A DNA stretch of 64,000 nucleotides, from positions 310,001 through 374,000 of the forward strand of contig NZ_JAHLZY020000001.1 of the NCBI RefSeq assembly GCF_018967865.2. The letters are read 5' to 3'. Positions 1-9,734 of the stretch are shown here, piece by piece. The stretch comes from Hymenobacter siberiensis. GTDB taxonomy: Bacteria; Bacteroidota; Bacteroidia; Cytophagales; Hymenobacteraceae. Each line of letters starts with the position of its first letter. Positions within the stretch are counted from its first letter, which is position 1. Made by a program: the position numbers and the translations under genes. The notes under the pieces are model-generated. The model saw only the letters and a list, made by a program, of their open reading frames with translations, was not told the DNA's origin and ran no database searches.

Positions 1-3000
1 CCACCGAAAACCTGCGCAACGTGGTGACGCTGATGGACCTGGGCGAGCCATTTCGGCTATACCAGTACGATAAGTACCACATCGGCACCCCCAGCATTCA
101 GGCCCCGGCCAACAACCCCGCCAACAGCGAGTATGGCACGCTAACCGGGCCGGGCGCTACCCGTGATAACATTCAGGTCGACAACTTCTTGCAGGTAAAT
201 CAGGGACTGACTAAGAACGTGGACTTTGAGCGCGTGCGGGCCCGCAAGCTCGATGCCCGCGAATACACCTTCAACGCCCAGCTGGGCTACCTGAGCCTGA
301 ACACCGCCCTGCTGCCCGACCAGGTGCTGGGCGTGAGCTTCGAGTACATCTACAACGGCAAAACCTACAAGGTGGGGGAGCTGTCGGGCGACTACAACAA
401 CGTGATGCCCGACCAGGTCATCTTCCTCAAGATGCTGAAGGCCAGCAACCCCGGCGTGGGTATTGCCGACCCCACCCGGAACCCGAACAACCTCAACCTG
501 CTCACGCTGAATACGCCGACCTGGGATTTGATGATGAAAAACATCTATCCCCTGAACGCCTCGCAGCTGCAGCGCGACAACTTCCAGCTGCAAATCATCT
601 ACAAGGACGACGCGACGGGCGTGGACCTGATTTCGCTGAAGGAAGGAGCCCAGGTAGCCAACCGGCCGCTGATTGAAGTGCTGAACCTGGACCACGTTAA
701 CTCCAACAACGACAAGATTCCGGACGGCAACTTTGACTATTTCCCGGGCATTACCATTGACCCCGAGCTGGGCAAGATTATCTTCCCGAACGTGCAGCCG
801 TTCGGCTCCTTCCTGCAAAGCCGGTTTACGGGCGAGCAGGCCCTGATTGACAAGTACGTTTACAGCGAACTGTACAACCAGACCCAGAGCGACGCCCAGC
901 AGCGCCAGGAAAAGGACAAGTTTTTCTTGCGCGGGCGCTTCCAGGGCGGGGCGGCTTCGGACGAGATTAACCTGCCCGGCATTGGCATTGCGCAGGGCTC
1001 GGTGCGGGTGCGCTCGGGCTCGACGCTGCTCACGGAGGGCACCGACTACCAGGTGTTCTACGACCAGGCCAAGGTGAAAATCCTGAACCCGGCCTACCTG
1101 AACTCGGCCAATGAACTGCGGGTGGAGTTTGAGAAAAATGCCCTGGTGCAGGTGCAGCCGCGCAAGCTGCTGGGCGTGCGCCTCGACTACCGCCTGAACA
1201 AGGACGTGACCATCGGCGGCACGGCCCTGCACTTGCTGGAAAACCAGGCCCCCGGCATCAACCGCGTGAACATCGGCGACGAGCCGGGCAACAACACCAT
1301 CATCGGGTTGGATGGCAGCATCCGGAAAGACAGCCGGGTGCTCACCAAGTACCTCGACATGCTGCCCTTTGTGTCGACGAAGGAGATTTCGACCATTGCC
1401 TTCAGCGGCGAGTTTGCCAAGCTGCTGCCGGGCCGCTCGCAGCTGGGCAACGGCGAAAACGGCGTGTCGTACATCGACGACTTCGAGAATGCCCGCACGC
1501 CTTATACGCTGGGCGGGCTGGCTTCTATTCCGGCCTGGCGGCTGGCCTCTACGCCGCTGCCCATTAAGAACAGCTCGGTGGGCGGGCTGGCCTACAACTA
1601 CCAGCGCGCCAAGCTGGCCTGGTACACCGTGGACCAGAGCTACTATACCGGCGGCAGCATTGTGCCGGGCAACATTGGGGCCGGCGACCTGCTGAACCAT
1701 TACACCCGGGGCATCAAGCGCGACGAGGTGTTTCCGAACAAGGACCTGGGCTCGACCGGCAACGGCTTCGAGTATAGCTTCGACCTGGCCTACTTCCCCG
1801 GCGAGCGTGGCCCCTACAACTATAATCCGAATGTGGGCACCGACGGCAAGGCGTTCAACAACGGCGAGCGGCCCGAAGACAAGTTTGCCGGCATCAGCCG
1901 GGCCATCACCTTCGATACCGATTTTGATAACGCCAACATCGAGTACCTGGAGTTCTGGATGATGGACCCCTTCCTGAAGAGCACCAACCCCAATGCCCCG
2001 GCCAGCCGCGTGAACATCACCGACCAGGATGGTAACGACAAGGCCAACGTGACCGGTGGCGACTTCGTCATCAACCTGGGTAATGTGAGCGAGGATGTGC
2101 TGAAGGACGGCAACCAGCACGAGTTCGAGAACGGCCTGCCCGTGACCAACGACCCGCAGGCCGTGCAGGACAACACCAACAATACGGTGTGGGGCCGCGT
2201 CACGCGCCAGCAGTTTCTGACCGATGCCTTCAACGCTGCGCCCGGCGCCCGCACGGCCCAGGACGTGGGCCTCGACGGCCTGAGCGACGACAACGAGCGG
2301 AATTATTTCAGCAACTACCCGCTGGCGCTGGGCACCGTGGCCCCGGTGTACGGCACCCTGCCCGACCCGTCGGGCGACGACTTTCGCCACCACCTCGACC
2401 CGAGCTACGACCAGAACAACACCAAAATCCTGGGCCGCTACAAGAACTACGACGGCTACGACGGCAACTCGCCCGAGAACAGCCAGCTCAGCTCCACTGC
2501 CTTTCCCGATAAGGAGGACCTGAACCGCGACAACGTGGTGCAGGACGTGGAGCGCTACTACGAATACAAGATGTCGCTGCGGCCCGGCAGCCTGAACGTG
2601 GGCTCGAACTACATCATTGACAACGTGAAGAACAACGTCAACGGCGAGGACGTGAACTGGTACCTGTTTCGGATTCCGGTGCGGGAGGGCTACAAGGTGC
2701 AGGGCAATGGCGGCAAGGATTTCGGCTTTAAGTCCATCCGCTTCCTGCGCATGTACATGACCAACTGGCAGGACCCCGTGGTGCTGCGCCTGGTGCAGCC
2801 GCAGTTTGTGGCCAACCAGTGGCGCCGCTTCCTGTACCCCATCGTGGATGCGCGCCAGGGCGGCATTTCTCCGGGCGGCAGCCTCACCGATGCCGACGCT
2901 TTCAATATCTCGACGGTAAGTATTGAAGAAAACGGCATTGCCGTGGCCAAGGGCAATAAAATCCCCTACGTGTCGCCGCCCGGCATCCTGCGCGATAAGG

Positions 3001-6000
3001 AGTACGGCAGCAGCAGCACCTCGCGCCTGCAAAACGAGCAGAGCCTACGCCTGGCCGTGGTGAACCTGCGCGACGGCTTCGCCAAGGCAGCCTACAAGAA
3101 CATTGCCATCAACATGCTGCGCTACAAGCGCCTGCGCATGTTCCTGCACGGCGACAGCGACGACCCCACCACGCTCAGCGGCGACGTGCAGGCCTTCCTG
3201 CGCATCGGCACCGACTACAGCCAGAACTACTACCAGTACTCGCTGCCGCTGAAGCTGACCGCCGTGGGCGACCAGAGCCCCGCCGGCGTGTGGCCCGTGG
3301 AAAACCGCATTGATGTGTCGTTTCAGGATTTCATCGATGCCAAGGCCAAACGTAACCAACAGGTTAATCCTAACCTCCAGATTCCCTTCACGGTAACGCT
3401 GGCCAACGGCGCAACCATTACCGTACTGGGCAACCCCGACTTCTCGGCGGTGCAGGGCGTGATGCTGGGTATTCTGAACCCCACCGACCCCAGCATCGCG
3501 GAGAAAACCGTGAACCTGTGGGCCGATGAGTTCCGGGTGTTTGACTTCGAGCAGCAGGCCGGCTATGCCGCCACCGCCCGCCTCAACGTGAAGCTGGCCG
3601 ACGTGGCCAACGTGACGGCCACGGGCAGCTTCACCAGCGTGGGCTTCGGCGGCTTGCAGGACAAAGTGCAGCAGCGCTCCGTGGACGACGTATTTCGTGG
3701 CGACCTGAACACGACCGTGGCGGTAGAGAAATTCCTGCCCCCGCAGCTGAACCTGCGCCTGCCGGTGCTGCTCCAGATTGGCCGCGAAAGCCGCTCGCCC
3801 CTCTACGACCCCCTCGACCCCGATACCAAGCTGGAGCAAAGTCTGCAGAAGTTCAAGAACACCGACGGTAGCATCAACACCTCGGCCCAGGCCGAGTACC
3901 GCAACAAGGTCATCGACCAGACCACCAGCCGCAGCATCTCGGTGCTGAACGTGCGCAAGGAGCGCGCCCTGCCCAAGCCCGGGGCCCTGCCCGCCAAGCC
4001 CAAACCCTGGGACATCGAAAACGTGGCCCTGAGCTACTCGATTACCGACCGCCTGCACTCCGACATTCGCACCGACCGCGACTACACCAAGGCCTACACC
4101 GCCGCCGTGGCCTACGTGTACCAGACCACGCCCAAGAACTACATGCCGCTGGCCAATTTCAAGGCGCTGGACAACCCGTACCTGAAGATTTTCCAGCAAA
4201 TTAATTTCACCCCGCTGCCCTCGCGCTTCTCGTTCCGCACCGACCTCGACCGGCGCTACAACGAGCGGTTCCTGCAGCGCGTGCTAAACCCCGGCGAAGT
4301 ACCCACTACGGCCGGTATTGCGCCCGTTATTCAAAAATCCTTCTTTATCAGCCGCATCTACGACCTGAAGTGGGACCTCACCAAAAGCCTGATATTCGAC
4401 TACACCGCCACCAACCGGGGCGTGGTTGACGAAGGAGCCGGCCGCACCATCGGGGTGAGTGACGAGGCCATTCGCAACCGCAGCCAGCTGCAGCAAAACC
4501 TGCTGCGCGGCGGCCGCACCGTCAATTTCAACCAGCTGGTCGCGCTCACCTACCGGCTGCCGCTCGATAAATTTCCCCTCACCGACTGGCTGAGCGCCGA
4601 TACCCGCTACGCCGCTACCTACGGCTGGCAGGCTGCCGTGCAAGGCCAGCGCGCTCTCAACAACCCCACCAGCGCCACCGACACGTCGACCTATCGAATC
4701 AACGTCGGCAACACGATTCAGAACAACGCCGAAATCAGCGCCAACGGTAAAATCGACCTGGTGAAGCTCTACAACAAGGTCAAATTCCTGAACATCATCA
4801 ACAACGCGCCGCCGCCCCAGGGCCGGCCGGCGGCTCAGCGGTCCGCCTTCGGCGAGGCCAACGCGGCCACCCGGGCCGCGCCGGCCGCCGATACCACCCG
4901 CGAAAAGCTGCGCTTCGTGAAAGCCGTGTTGCGCTCGCTGATGACGGCCCGCTCCATCAACTTCACCTTCAGCCGTTCCAATGGCACGCTGCTGCCCGGC
5001 TACCTGCCCAAAACCAAGGCCTTTGGCCTCGATGAAACTTTCACCGCGCCCGGCGTGCCGTTCATATTAGGGCAGCAGCCCGGCCTGCAAACCCTCTACG
5101 ACCGCGCCAGCATTAACGGCTGGTACACCGACCGGAGCGAGTTTCTGAACACGCCCCTGAGTTCGCTGCTCACGCAGTCGTTCACGCTGCGCACGGCGCT
5201 GGAGCCGTTCCGCGACTTCAACATTCAGGTGGATGCGCGCCAGCAGAAAGTCAAGAACCTTGATGCCTACTACCGGCACACCATCAACGAGCAGACCCTG
5301 CTGCCACTGAAGGACCAGTTCGATAATTACCTGCCCATCGTGCCCCAGACCCTGGGCTCGGGCTCGTTCCAGACCTCGACCATTACCATTAACACCCTGT
5401 TTGGCGACCTCAGCGCCAATGGCGAAACGTCGAAGGCCTTCCAGCGTTTTGTGGATAACCGCCTTTTCGTGCGCAACAAGCTGGCCTTGGCCAACCAAAG
5501 CCCCAACGCCACCTACGGCTACAACTCGCAGGATGTGCTGGTGCAGAGCTTCATCGACGCCTACCACGGCCGCTCGTCGGACGGCTACAAGGCCAAGGAG
5601 TTCAGCCCCTTCGCCGTGATACCGCTGCCCAACTGGCGCGTCGACTACAACGGCTTCGCCCAGCTGCCGCTTATCAAGCAGTATTTCAGCTCGTTCACCC
5701 TGAACCACGCGTACTCGTCTATCTACAGCATCGGTAGCTACACCACCAACAACATCTACTCCGCTGAGCCCACCTTCGGCTCGCCGGGCCTCCCGCCGAC
5801 TACTCCCTTCAAGCCGAATGCCAGCAATCAGTACCAGCCCTACTACGTGGTGGGCCAGGTTAGCATTGTGGAAACGCTGGCTCCGCTCATCGGCGTCAAC
5901 TTCCAGACGGTGAGCAAGGTAACCGGTCGAATCGAGTACCGCACCAACCGCACCGTGGCCCTGAACATTACCAATGCCCAGGTCACCGAGCTCTCGACCA

Positions 6001-6386
6001 AGGAGTTTGTGATTGGCTTCGGCTACGCCACCAACAGCCTCAAGCTACCCTTCAAAGTGGGCGGCGAGCAGCGCGTGCTGAGAAACAACCTCACCGCCCG
6101 CCTCGACCTGAGCATCCGCGACAACATCACCATCCAGCGCAGCATCATCGACTCGGCCGACCCCAACCCCACCAACCCCCAAGGCTTCGTGGGTCGCGCC
6201 CAGGGCCAGATTACCAATGGCTCGAAGACCTTCCAGCTGCGCCCCACCGTCGACTACCTGCTCAATACCCGTCTCAACCTGCAGTTCTACTACAGCCAGA
6301 CCATCACCACGCCACGCATCAGCAACGCCTTCCGCAACTCCAACTCCGAAGGCGGTGTTCAGCTGCGCTACAGCCTGACGCAGTAG
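1..6386 (+). CDS. sprA: Cell surface protein SprA, T9SS translocon (5' truncated by window edge)
   Basis: About 2,127 residues are visible. The reading frame is open from base 3, so the gene starts upstream; the GTG at 21 is only an internal codon. SprA is the very large outer-membrane beta-barrel through which T9SS cargo crosses the outer membrane; the family is usually about 2,400 residues, so roughly the first 300 are missing. Support is the size, the early segment GYLSLNTALLPDQVLGVSFE with following YNGKTYKVGELSGD, and long runs of alternating aromatic beta-strands to the C-terminal residues LRYSLTQ. A Pro/Ala-rich, probably disordered insert lies at about 4801-4912. The gene is followed by an inverted heptamer repeat and gcvH. 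Family assignment is strong; it also fits the many T9SS genes further along the window. Confidence 0.95.
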   Translation, partial: TENLRNVVTLMDLGEPFRLYQYDKYHIGTPSIQAPANNPANSEYGTLTGPGATRDNIQVDNFLQVNQGLTKNVDFERVRARKLDAREYTFNAQLGYLSLNTALLPDQVLGVSFEYIYNGKTYKVGELSGDYNNVMPDQVIFLKMLKASNPGVGIADPTRNPNNLNLLTLNTPTWDLMMKNIYPLNASQLQRDNFQLQIIYKDDATGVDLISLKEGAQVANRPLIEVLNLDHVNSNNDKIPDGNFDYFPGITIDPELGKIIFPNVQPFGSFLQSRFTGEQALIDKYVYSELYNQTQSDAQQRQEKDKFFLRGRFQGGAASDEINLPGIGIAQGSVRVRSGSTLLTEGTDYQVFYDQAKVKILNPAYLNSANELRVEFEKNALVQVQPRKLLGVRLDYRLNKDVTIGGTALHLLENQAPGINRVNIGDEPGNNTIIGLDGSIRKDSRVLTKYLDMLPFVSTKEISTIAFSGEFAKLLPGRSQLGNGENGVSYIDDFENARTPYTLGGLASIPAWRLASTPLPIKNSSVGGLAYNYQRAKLAWYTVDQSYYTGGSIVPGNIGAGDLLNHYTRGIKRDEVFPNKDLGSTGNGFEYSFDLAYFPGERGPYNYNPNVGTDGKAFNNGERPEDKFAGISRAITFDTDFDNANIEYLEFWMMDPFLKSTNPNAPASRVNITDQDGNDKANVTGGDFVINLGNVSEDVLKDGNQHEFENGLPVTNDPQAVQDNTNNTVWGRVTRQQFLTDAFNAAPGARTAQDVGLDGLSDDNERNYFSNYPLALGTVAPVYGTLPDPSGDDFRHHLDPSYDQNNTKILGRYKNYDGYDGNSPENSQLSSTAFPDKEDLNRDNVVQDVERYYEYKMSLRPGSLNVGSNYIIDNVKNNVNGEDVNWYLFRIPVREGYKVQGNGGKDFGFKSIRFLRMYMTNWQDPVVLRLVQPQFVANQWRRFLYPIVDARQGGISPGGSLTDADAFNISTVSIEENGIAVAKGNKIPYVSPPGILRDKEYGSSSTSRLQNEQSLRLAVVNLRDGFAKAAYKNIAINMLRYKRLRMFLHGDSDDPTTLSGDVQAFLRIGTDYSQNYYQYSLPLKLTAVGDQSPAGVWPVENRIDVSFQDFIDAKAKRNQQVNPNLQIPFTVTLANGATITVLGNPDFSAVQGVMLGILNPTDPSIAEKTVNLWADEFRVFDFEQQAGYAATARLNVKLADVANVTATGSFTSVGFGGLQDKVQQRSVDDVFRGDLNTTVAVEKFLPPQLNLRLPVLLQIGRESRSPLYDPLDPDTKLEQSLQKFKNTDGSINTSAQAEYRNKVIDQTTSRSISVLNVRKERALPKPGALPAKPKPWDIENVALSYSITDRLHSDIRTDRDYTKAYTAAVAYVYQTTPKNYMPLANFKALDNPYLKIFQQINFTPLPSRFSFRTDLDRRYNERFLQRVLNPGEVPTTAGIAPVIQKSFFISRIYDLKWDLTKSLIFDYTATNRGVVDEGAGRTIGVSDEAIRNRSQLQQNLLRGGRTVNFNQLVALTYRLPLDKFPLTDWLSADTRYAATYGWQAAVQGQRALNNPTSATDTSTYRINVGNTIQNNAEISANGKIDLVKLYNKVKFLNIINNAPPPQGRPAAQRSAFGEANAATRAAPAADTTREKLRFVKAVLRSLMTARSINFTFSRSNGTLLPGYLPKTKAFGLDETFTAPGVPFILGQQPGLQTLYDRASINGWYTDRSEFLNTPLSSLLTQSFTLRTALEPFRDFNIQVDARQQKVKNLDAYYRHTINEQTLLPLKDQFDNYLPIVPQTLGSGSFQTSTITINTLFGDLSANGETSKAFQRFVDNRLFVRNKLALANQSPNATYGYNSQDVLVQSFIDAYHGRSSDGYKAKEFSPFAVIPLPNWRVDYNGFAQLPLIKQYFSSFTLNHAYSSIYSIGSYTTNNIYSAEPTFGSPGLPPTTPFKPNASNQYQPYYVVGQVSIVETLAPLIGVNFQTVSKVTGRIEYRTNRTVALNITNAQVTELSTKEFVIGFGYATNSLKLPFKVGGEQRVLRNNLTARLDLSIRDNITIQRSIIDSADPNPTNPQGFVGRAQGQITNGSKTFQLRPTVDYLLNTRLNLQFYYSQTITTPRISNAFRNSNSEGGVQLRYSLTQ

Positions 6387-6551
6387 AAGTTAAGAGTGAT
6401 AAATTAGGCGTTAAGAGTTGAGGTTTGGTAAATTATGGCAGGCAAAAAGCTCTGGCTACGGTTGCCGGTTCTACTTTTGAGGAATCGCCGCCGTTGGTTG
6501 CTCACTCCCGCCAACTCTTAACTCCTAACTCATCACTCTTAACTCCTTAAA
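6387..6551. repeat. Inverted heptamer-repeat element between sprA and gcvH
   Basis: The left arm (6388-6423) and right arm (6510-6551) are inverted copies; about 32 bases align with three mismatches. Both arms are built from degenerate 7-base units of the TTAACTC/GAGTTAA type. The 86-base middle has no evident coding. The same unit recurs at 42480-42720 and 51584-51671. Confidence 0.85.
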
Positions 6552-6552
6552 A

Positions 6553-6933
6553 ATGAACCTGCCCGCCACCCTGCACTACACCAAGGACCACGAATGGATT
6601 CGCGTTGAAGGCGACGTTGCCTACGTGGGCATCACCGACCACGCGCAGAAAGAGTTGGGCGACATCGTTTATGTCGACATCGACACCCTCGACAAAGACG
6701 TAGCCCAGCACGAAGTATTCGGCACCGTAGAGGCCGTAAAAACGGTTTCCGACCTGTTCAGCCCCATCACCGGCACCGTGCTGGAAGTAAACGACAAGCT
6801 GGGCGACGCCCCCGAAACCGTGAACTCCGACCCTTACGGCGACGGCTGGATGGTGAAAATCTCCATCGCCAAGCCCGAAGAGTTGGCCGAGCTGCTCAGC
6901 GCCGAAACCTACGGCGAGCTGGTGGGAGCCTAA
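6553..6933 (+). CDS. gcvH: Glycine cleavage system H protein
   Basis: The product is 126 residues, the normal size for H protein. It shuttles the aminomethyl group of glycine between the P, T and L proteins on a lipoyl arm in the cytoplasm. The lipoyl-lysine motif is VEAVKTVSD with the acceptor at K63, and the start HYTKDHEW is typical of the family. The ATG at 6553 follows an A-rich stretch rather than a Shine-Dalgarno site. It stands alone, with no gcvT or gcvP beside it. lipB, about 20 kb downstream, makes the octanoyl donor this protein needs. Confidence 0.97.
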   Translation: MNLPATLHYTKDHEWIRVEGDVAYVGITDHAQKELGDIVYVDIDTLDKDVAQHEVFGTVEAVKTVSDLFSPITGTVLEVNDKLGDAPETVNSDPYGDGWMVKISIAKPEELAELLSAETYGELVGA

Positions 6934-6965
6934 AAAAGTAGCACGGCTTTGGCTTGTGCGTTGTG

Positions 6966-8789
6966 ATGTCTGATTTCGACCAACCCAAGCTAACCTCCCC
7001 GCTACCCCGTTCCCGCCGCCCCTACGCTGCCTTGCCGTTGGCATGGGCCACTGTGGTGCTGGTACTTACGCTTACCCCTTCTGCTGAAATGCCGCGCACG
7101 CCCGTGTGGGAGCTGCTGTCGTTCGACACAGCCGCCCATGCGGGCGTGTTCGCCGTTTTGGCAGGTCTGAGCTGGTTTTCGCTGCACCGGCAGCGCCGCT
7201 GGCCCCGGCTGGCCCGCCACGCCGGCGGGGTAGTGCTGGTCGGCAGCATCCTGTTCGGAGCCCTCATCGAAGTGCTGCAAATGACCATGCGCCTGGGCCG
7301 CCACGGCGAATGGTCGGACCTACTGAGCGACGGTATTGGCGCGGCCCTGGCCGTGGGCATGGCCGCCGTCTGGTCGGCCCGGCAGGATGGCGGCCGCGCC
7401 CGGCCCCTGGCCAGCGGGCTGTGGCTGGTGCTGGCCGCCGCTGCCACGCTTAGCGCCGTGCCAATGCCAGCGCGGGCGCAGAATGCCTACCTGCTGCGCG
7501 CCCGGGCCCGCCGCACCATCAAGGCGCTGGCCGCGCCTAACCTTTACGGCCGGGGCTATGTGAAGCAGGGCGAGCATCTGGCCGCCGCCTACCTGCGCGG
7601 GCAGCTGGCTCAGTTGAAGTTAACGCCGTTGGCCCCCAACTACACGCAGCCTTTTATCCTGGACGTAAACACGTTTCCCGGCGTAGTCAGCGCTTCCATC
7701 AAAGCCGATGGCCCCACCGGCAAGCTGACGAATTGGCAAGCTGGCACGGCCTGCATTGCCGCGCCCAATTCGGGCACCGGCACCGCCAAGGGCCGCCTCG
7801 TGCTTCTCGATACCCTCGTCTTCACCAGGCCCACGGTGCAGGCCCGCTACCTGCGCACGGAGTGGCGCAGCCGCATCCTGCTGATGCGCGCCGCCGATGC
7901 CAGCCAGTTGGCCACGCTGCCCGCTGCGCTGCGCCAGCGCCTGAACGCCGCCGCCGCCTGGATTACGGTGGTGCCCAAGCTCACCGCCTCGCTGGCCGCT
8001 GAGCAAGCTGCCCAGCCCCGGGTAGAAGTGCTGGCCGAAAAGATGCCGCTGTGGCTCGATAAGGCTATTTTTGGCGATACTGCCACCGGCGCGCCCCAGG
8101 GCCGTACCGTGTGGAGTACCGTGCGCGTCGACGCCCAGCTCCAGCGCAATTACCAGACCCAGAACCTGGCCGCCGTGGTGCGCGGCTCCATTCGGCCCGA
8201 TTCCTTCCTCGTCGTTTCGGCCCACTACGACCACCTCGGCATGATGGGCAAGGACGTGTACTTCCCGGGGGCCAACGATAACGCCAGCGGCGTGGCCCTG
8301 CTCCTGGAGCTGGCCGCCCACTACGCCCGCCCCGAAAACCGCCCGGCTTATTCCGTCGTGTTCCTGCTGTTTGGGGGCGAGGAAGCCGGGCTGGTGGGCT
8401 CCAGCTACTTCGTGACGCACCCGCTGGTGCCGCTCAAAAGCATCAAGTTTCTGTTCAACCTCGACCTGCTGGGCACCGGCGAGCAGGGCGCTACCGTCGT
8501 GAATGGGAAACTGTTTGAGGCCCCATACCACCGCCTTCTGGCCCTTAATAATGCCCATCACTACCTGCCCGCCCTGGGGGCCCGCGGCCGCGCCGCCAAC
8601 TCCGACCACTTCCCGTTTTCCGAAGCCGGCGTGCCAGCCTTTTTCATGTACACGCGCGGCGGCAGCGCCGCCTACCACGACGTAAATGACCGGCCCGAAG
8701 CCCTGTCGCTGGCCGGATTTGCCGGGGCCTTCGGGCTGGTGCGCGACTTTTTGAACGAAGCAGGCGCGGCCCCAGCGGCAAAAAAATAG
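6966..8789 (+). CDS. VanZ-like membrane domain fused to M28 family metallopeptidase
   Basis: About 607 residues from the ATG at 6966; a TTG four codons earlier is also in frame. Residues about 15-140 form a VanZ-like domain with several hydrophobic helices. Residues about 147-172 look like a second, internal signal peptide ending in PARAQ. The rest is an M28 zinc aminopeptidase: HYDHLG (near 420-425), GANDNASG (near 436-443), GGEEAGL, FNLDLLG and NSDHFPF supply the two-metal ligands. An M28 catalytic domain placed after a signal-like helix would face the periplasm. The buried signal peptide suggests that two adjacent genes have been joined, either naturally or by a small indel near 7387-7410. 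It lies 32 bases after gcvH. Peptidase family is certain; the fusion is less so. Confidence 0.85.
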   Translation: MSDFDQPKLTSPLPRSRRPYAALPLAWATVVLVLTLTPSAEMPRTPVWELLSFDTAAHAGVFAVLAGLSWFSLHRQRRWPRLARHAGGVVLVGSILFGALIEVLQMTMRLGRHGEWSDLLSDGIGAALAVGMAAVWSARQDGGRARPLASGLWLVLAAAATLSAVPMPARAQNAYLLRARARRTIKALAAPNLYGRGYVKQGEHLAAAYLRGQLAQLKLTPLAPNYTQPFILDVNTFPGVVSASIKADGPTGKLTNWQAGTACIAAPNSGTGTAKGRLVLLDTLVFTRPTVQARYLRTEWRSRILLMRAADASQLATLPAALRQRLNAAAAWITVVPKLTASLAAEQAAQPRVEVLAEKMPLWLDKAIFGDTATGAPQGRTVWSTVRVDAQLQRNYQTQNLAAVVRGSIRPDSFLVVSAHYDHLGMMGKDVYFPGANDNASGVALLLELAAHYARPENRPAYSVVFLLFGGEEAGLVGSSYFVTHPLVPLKSIKFLFNLDLLGTGEQGATVVNGKLFEAPYHRLLALNNAHHYLPALGARGRAANSDHFPFSEAGVPAFFMYTRGGSAAYHDVNDRPEALSLAGFAGAFGLVRDFLNEAGAAPAAKK

Positions 8790-8820
8790 TCGGTGGCCGA
8801 ACTTGCGTTCAACCACCGAC
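8789..8820. terminator. Hairpin between convergent genes
   Basis: GTCGGTGG and CCACCGAC form an 8-base-pair stem around a 16-base loop between the M28 gene and the convergent secreted-protein gene. There is no clear T-run, so termination is only a suggestion. Confidence 0.4.
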
Positions 8821-8843
8821 CACGATACTGATTTGCGGGGATA

Positions 8844-9380
8844 TTAACCTTTGGCTTTCAGCGAGAGCATGATTTGCTTGGCAATGGGCTCCCACTCGGG
8901 CTTCTGACGGTCGGCACAGTTGAAGGTGCAAATCATCAGCTTGCCCTCCACGTCGGTGAAGAAAACCAGCGTGTAGACTTCGTGACCCATCTCGGGCTTC
9001 ATGAATTCGAGGTAGCCCACCTTGCGGTTGTTGATGTTCTTCACACCGTCGCCAAACCAGGTGGCGTCCTTGTACTGCTTATGGTAAGTCTTGCCGAACG
9101 AAGCGGAGTAGATGTCCACCATGTCCTGGTCGGCATCGTTGTCGCTGTAGTTGAAGGCGAGGCTGATGAGGTTGTTGTTGGTGAAGATAACGCTCGGGCG
9201 ACTCTGGGCTTTGGCATAGGCAAAGTCCATCTGCTGCTCGGTCATTACCTCGAAGCCCTTGGGAATGAGGATTTCAACCCGCTCGCTGAGCACCCGCTTC
9301 TTAACGAGCTCAATCTCGGATGCGGGGCGCGCAGCTGTTAAGAAAAGCCCCAGAATACAGAGTAAAAATGTAGATTTCAT
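8844..9380 (-). CDS. Small secreted protein of unknown function
   Basis: The product is 178 residues from the ATG at 9380; an upstream in-frame ATG at 9440 would spoil the signal peptide. It begins MKSTFLLCILGLFLTAARPA, a clear signal peptide. The mature part has a mixed alpha/beta pattern with the segments RVEILIPKGFEVMT and TLVFFTDVEGKLMICTFNC, reminiscent of small PsbP/DcrB-like secreted domains, but I cannot name the family. It is convergent with the M28 gene. No operon partner is visible. Confidence 0.75.
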   Translation of the reverse strand: MKSTFLLCILGLFLTAARPASEIELVKKRVLSERVEILIPKGFEVMTEQQMDFAYAKAQSRPSVIFTNNNLISLAFNYSDNDADQDMVDIYSASFGKTYHKQYKDATWFGDGVKNINNRKVGYLEFMKPEMGHEVYTLVFFTDVEGKLMICTFNCADRQKPEWEPIAKQIMLSLKAKG

Positions 9381-9734
9381 ACTAATGGGGGATAAGGGGT
9401 TGGTAACTAACGGCCTATTTGTAACCCAAGCTAGATACAATAATCAGATATCCAACTTTGAAGGCACAAATATTGCGATTTTTTTTTCAAATGCGGACTG
9501 GGCCAGGTTTGAAATCACTAATAAATGCCTATTAATCGCGCCGTTGAAGGCATGATGGCCCAGATGCAAGTACTGCACAATTTTCTGGCCATATAGCAAA
9601 AGGGCCATTGTCAGATTTTGAAATTAGTTGGTAAAATCTAATTTGCCTTATCGATTTTCGTTCAACTGAGCCTTTTGCTGGGCGAACGGAAGAGCCATAG
9701 AGGCCAATGTGACCGGTTAAAAAAAGGGGACTGG
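9381..9734. other. AT-rich non-coding gap
   Basis: About 350 bases between two minus-strand genes, visibly richer in A and T than the flanking genes, with a run of nine T at about 9480. I see no convincing ORF, RNA gene or repeat. It should contain the promoter of the secreted-protein gene at its left edge. Confidence 0.6.

Noticed and set aside
141..3032. A 963-residue open frame on the minus strand opposite sprA
   Set aside because: It is a shadow of the GC-rich sprA codon pattern; composition is Val/His/Gln-rich with no family features.
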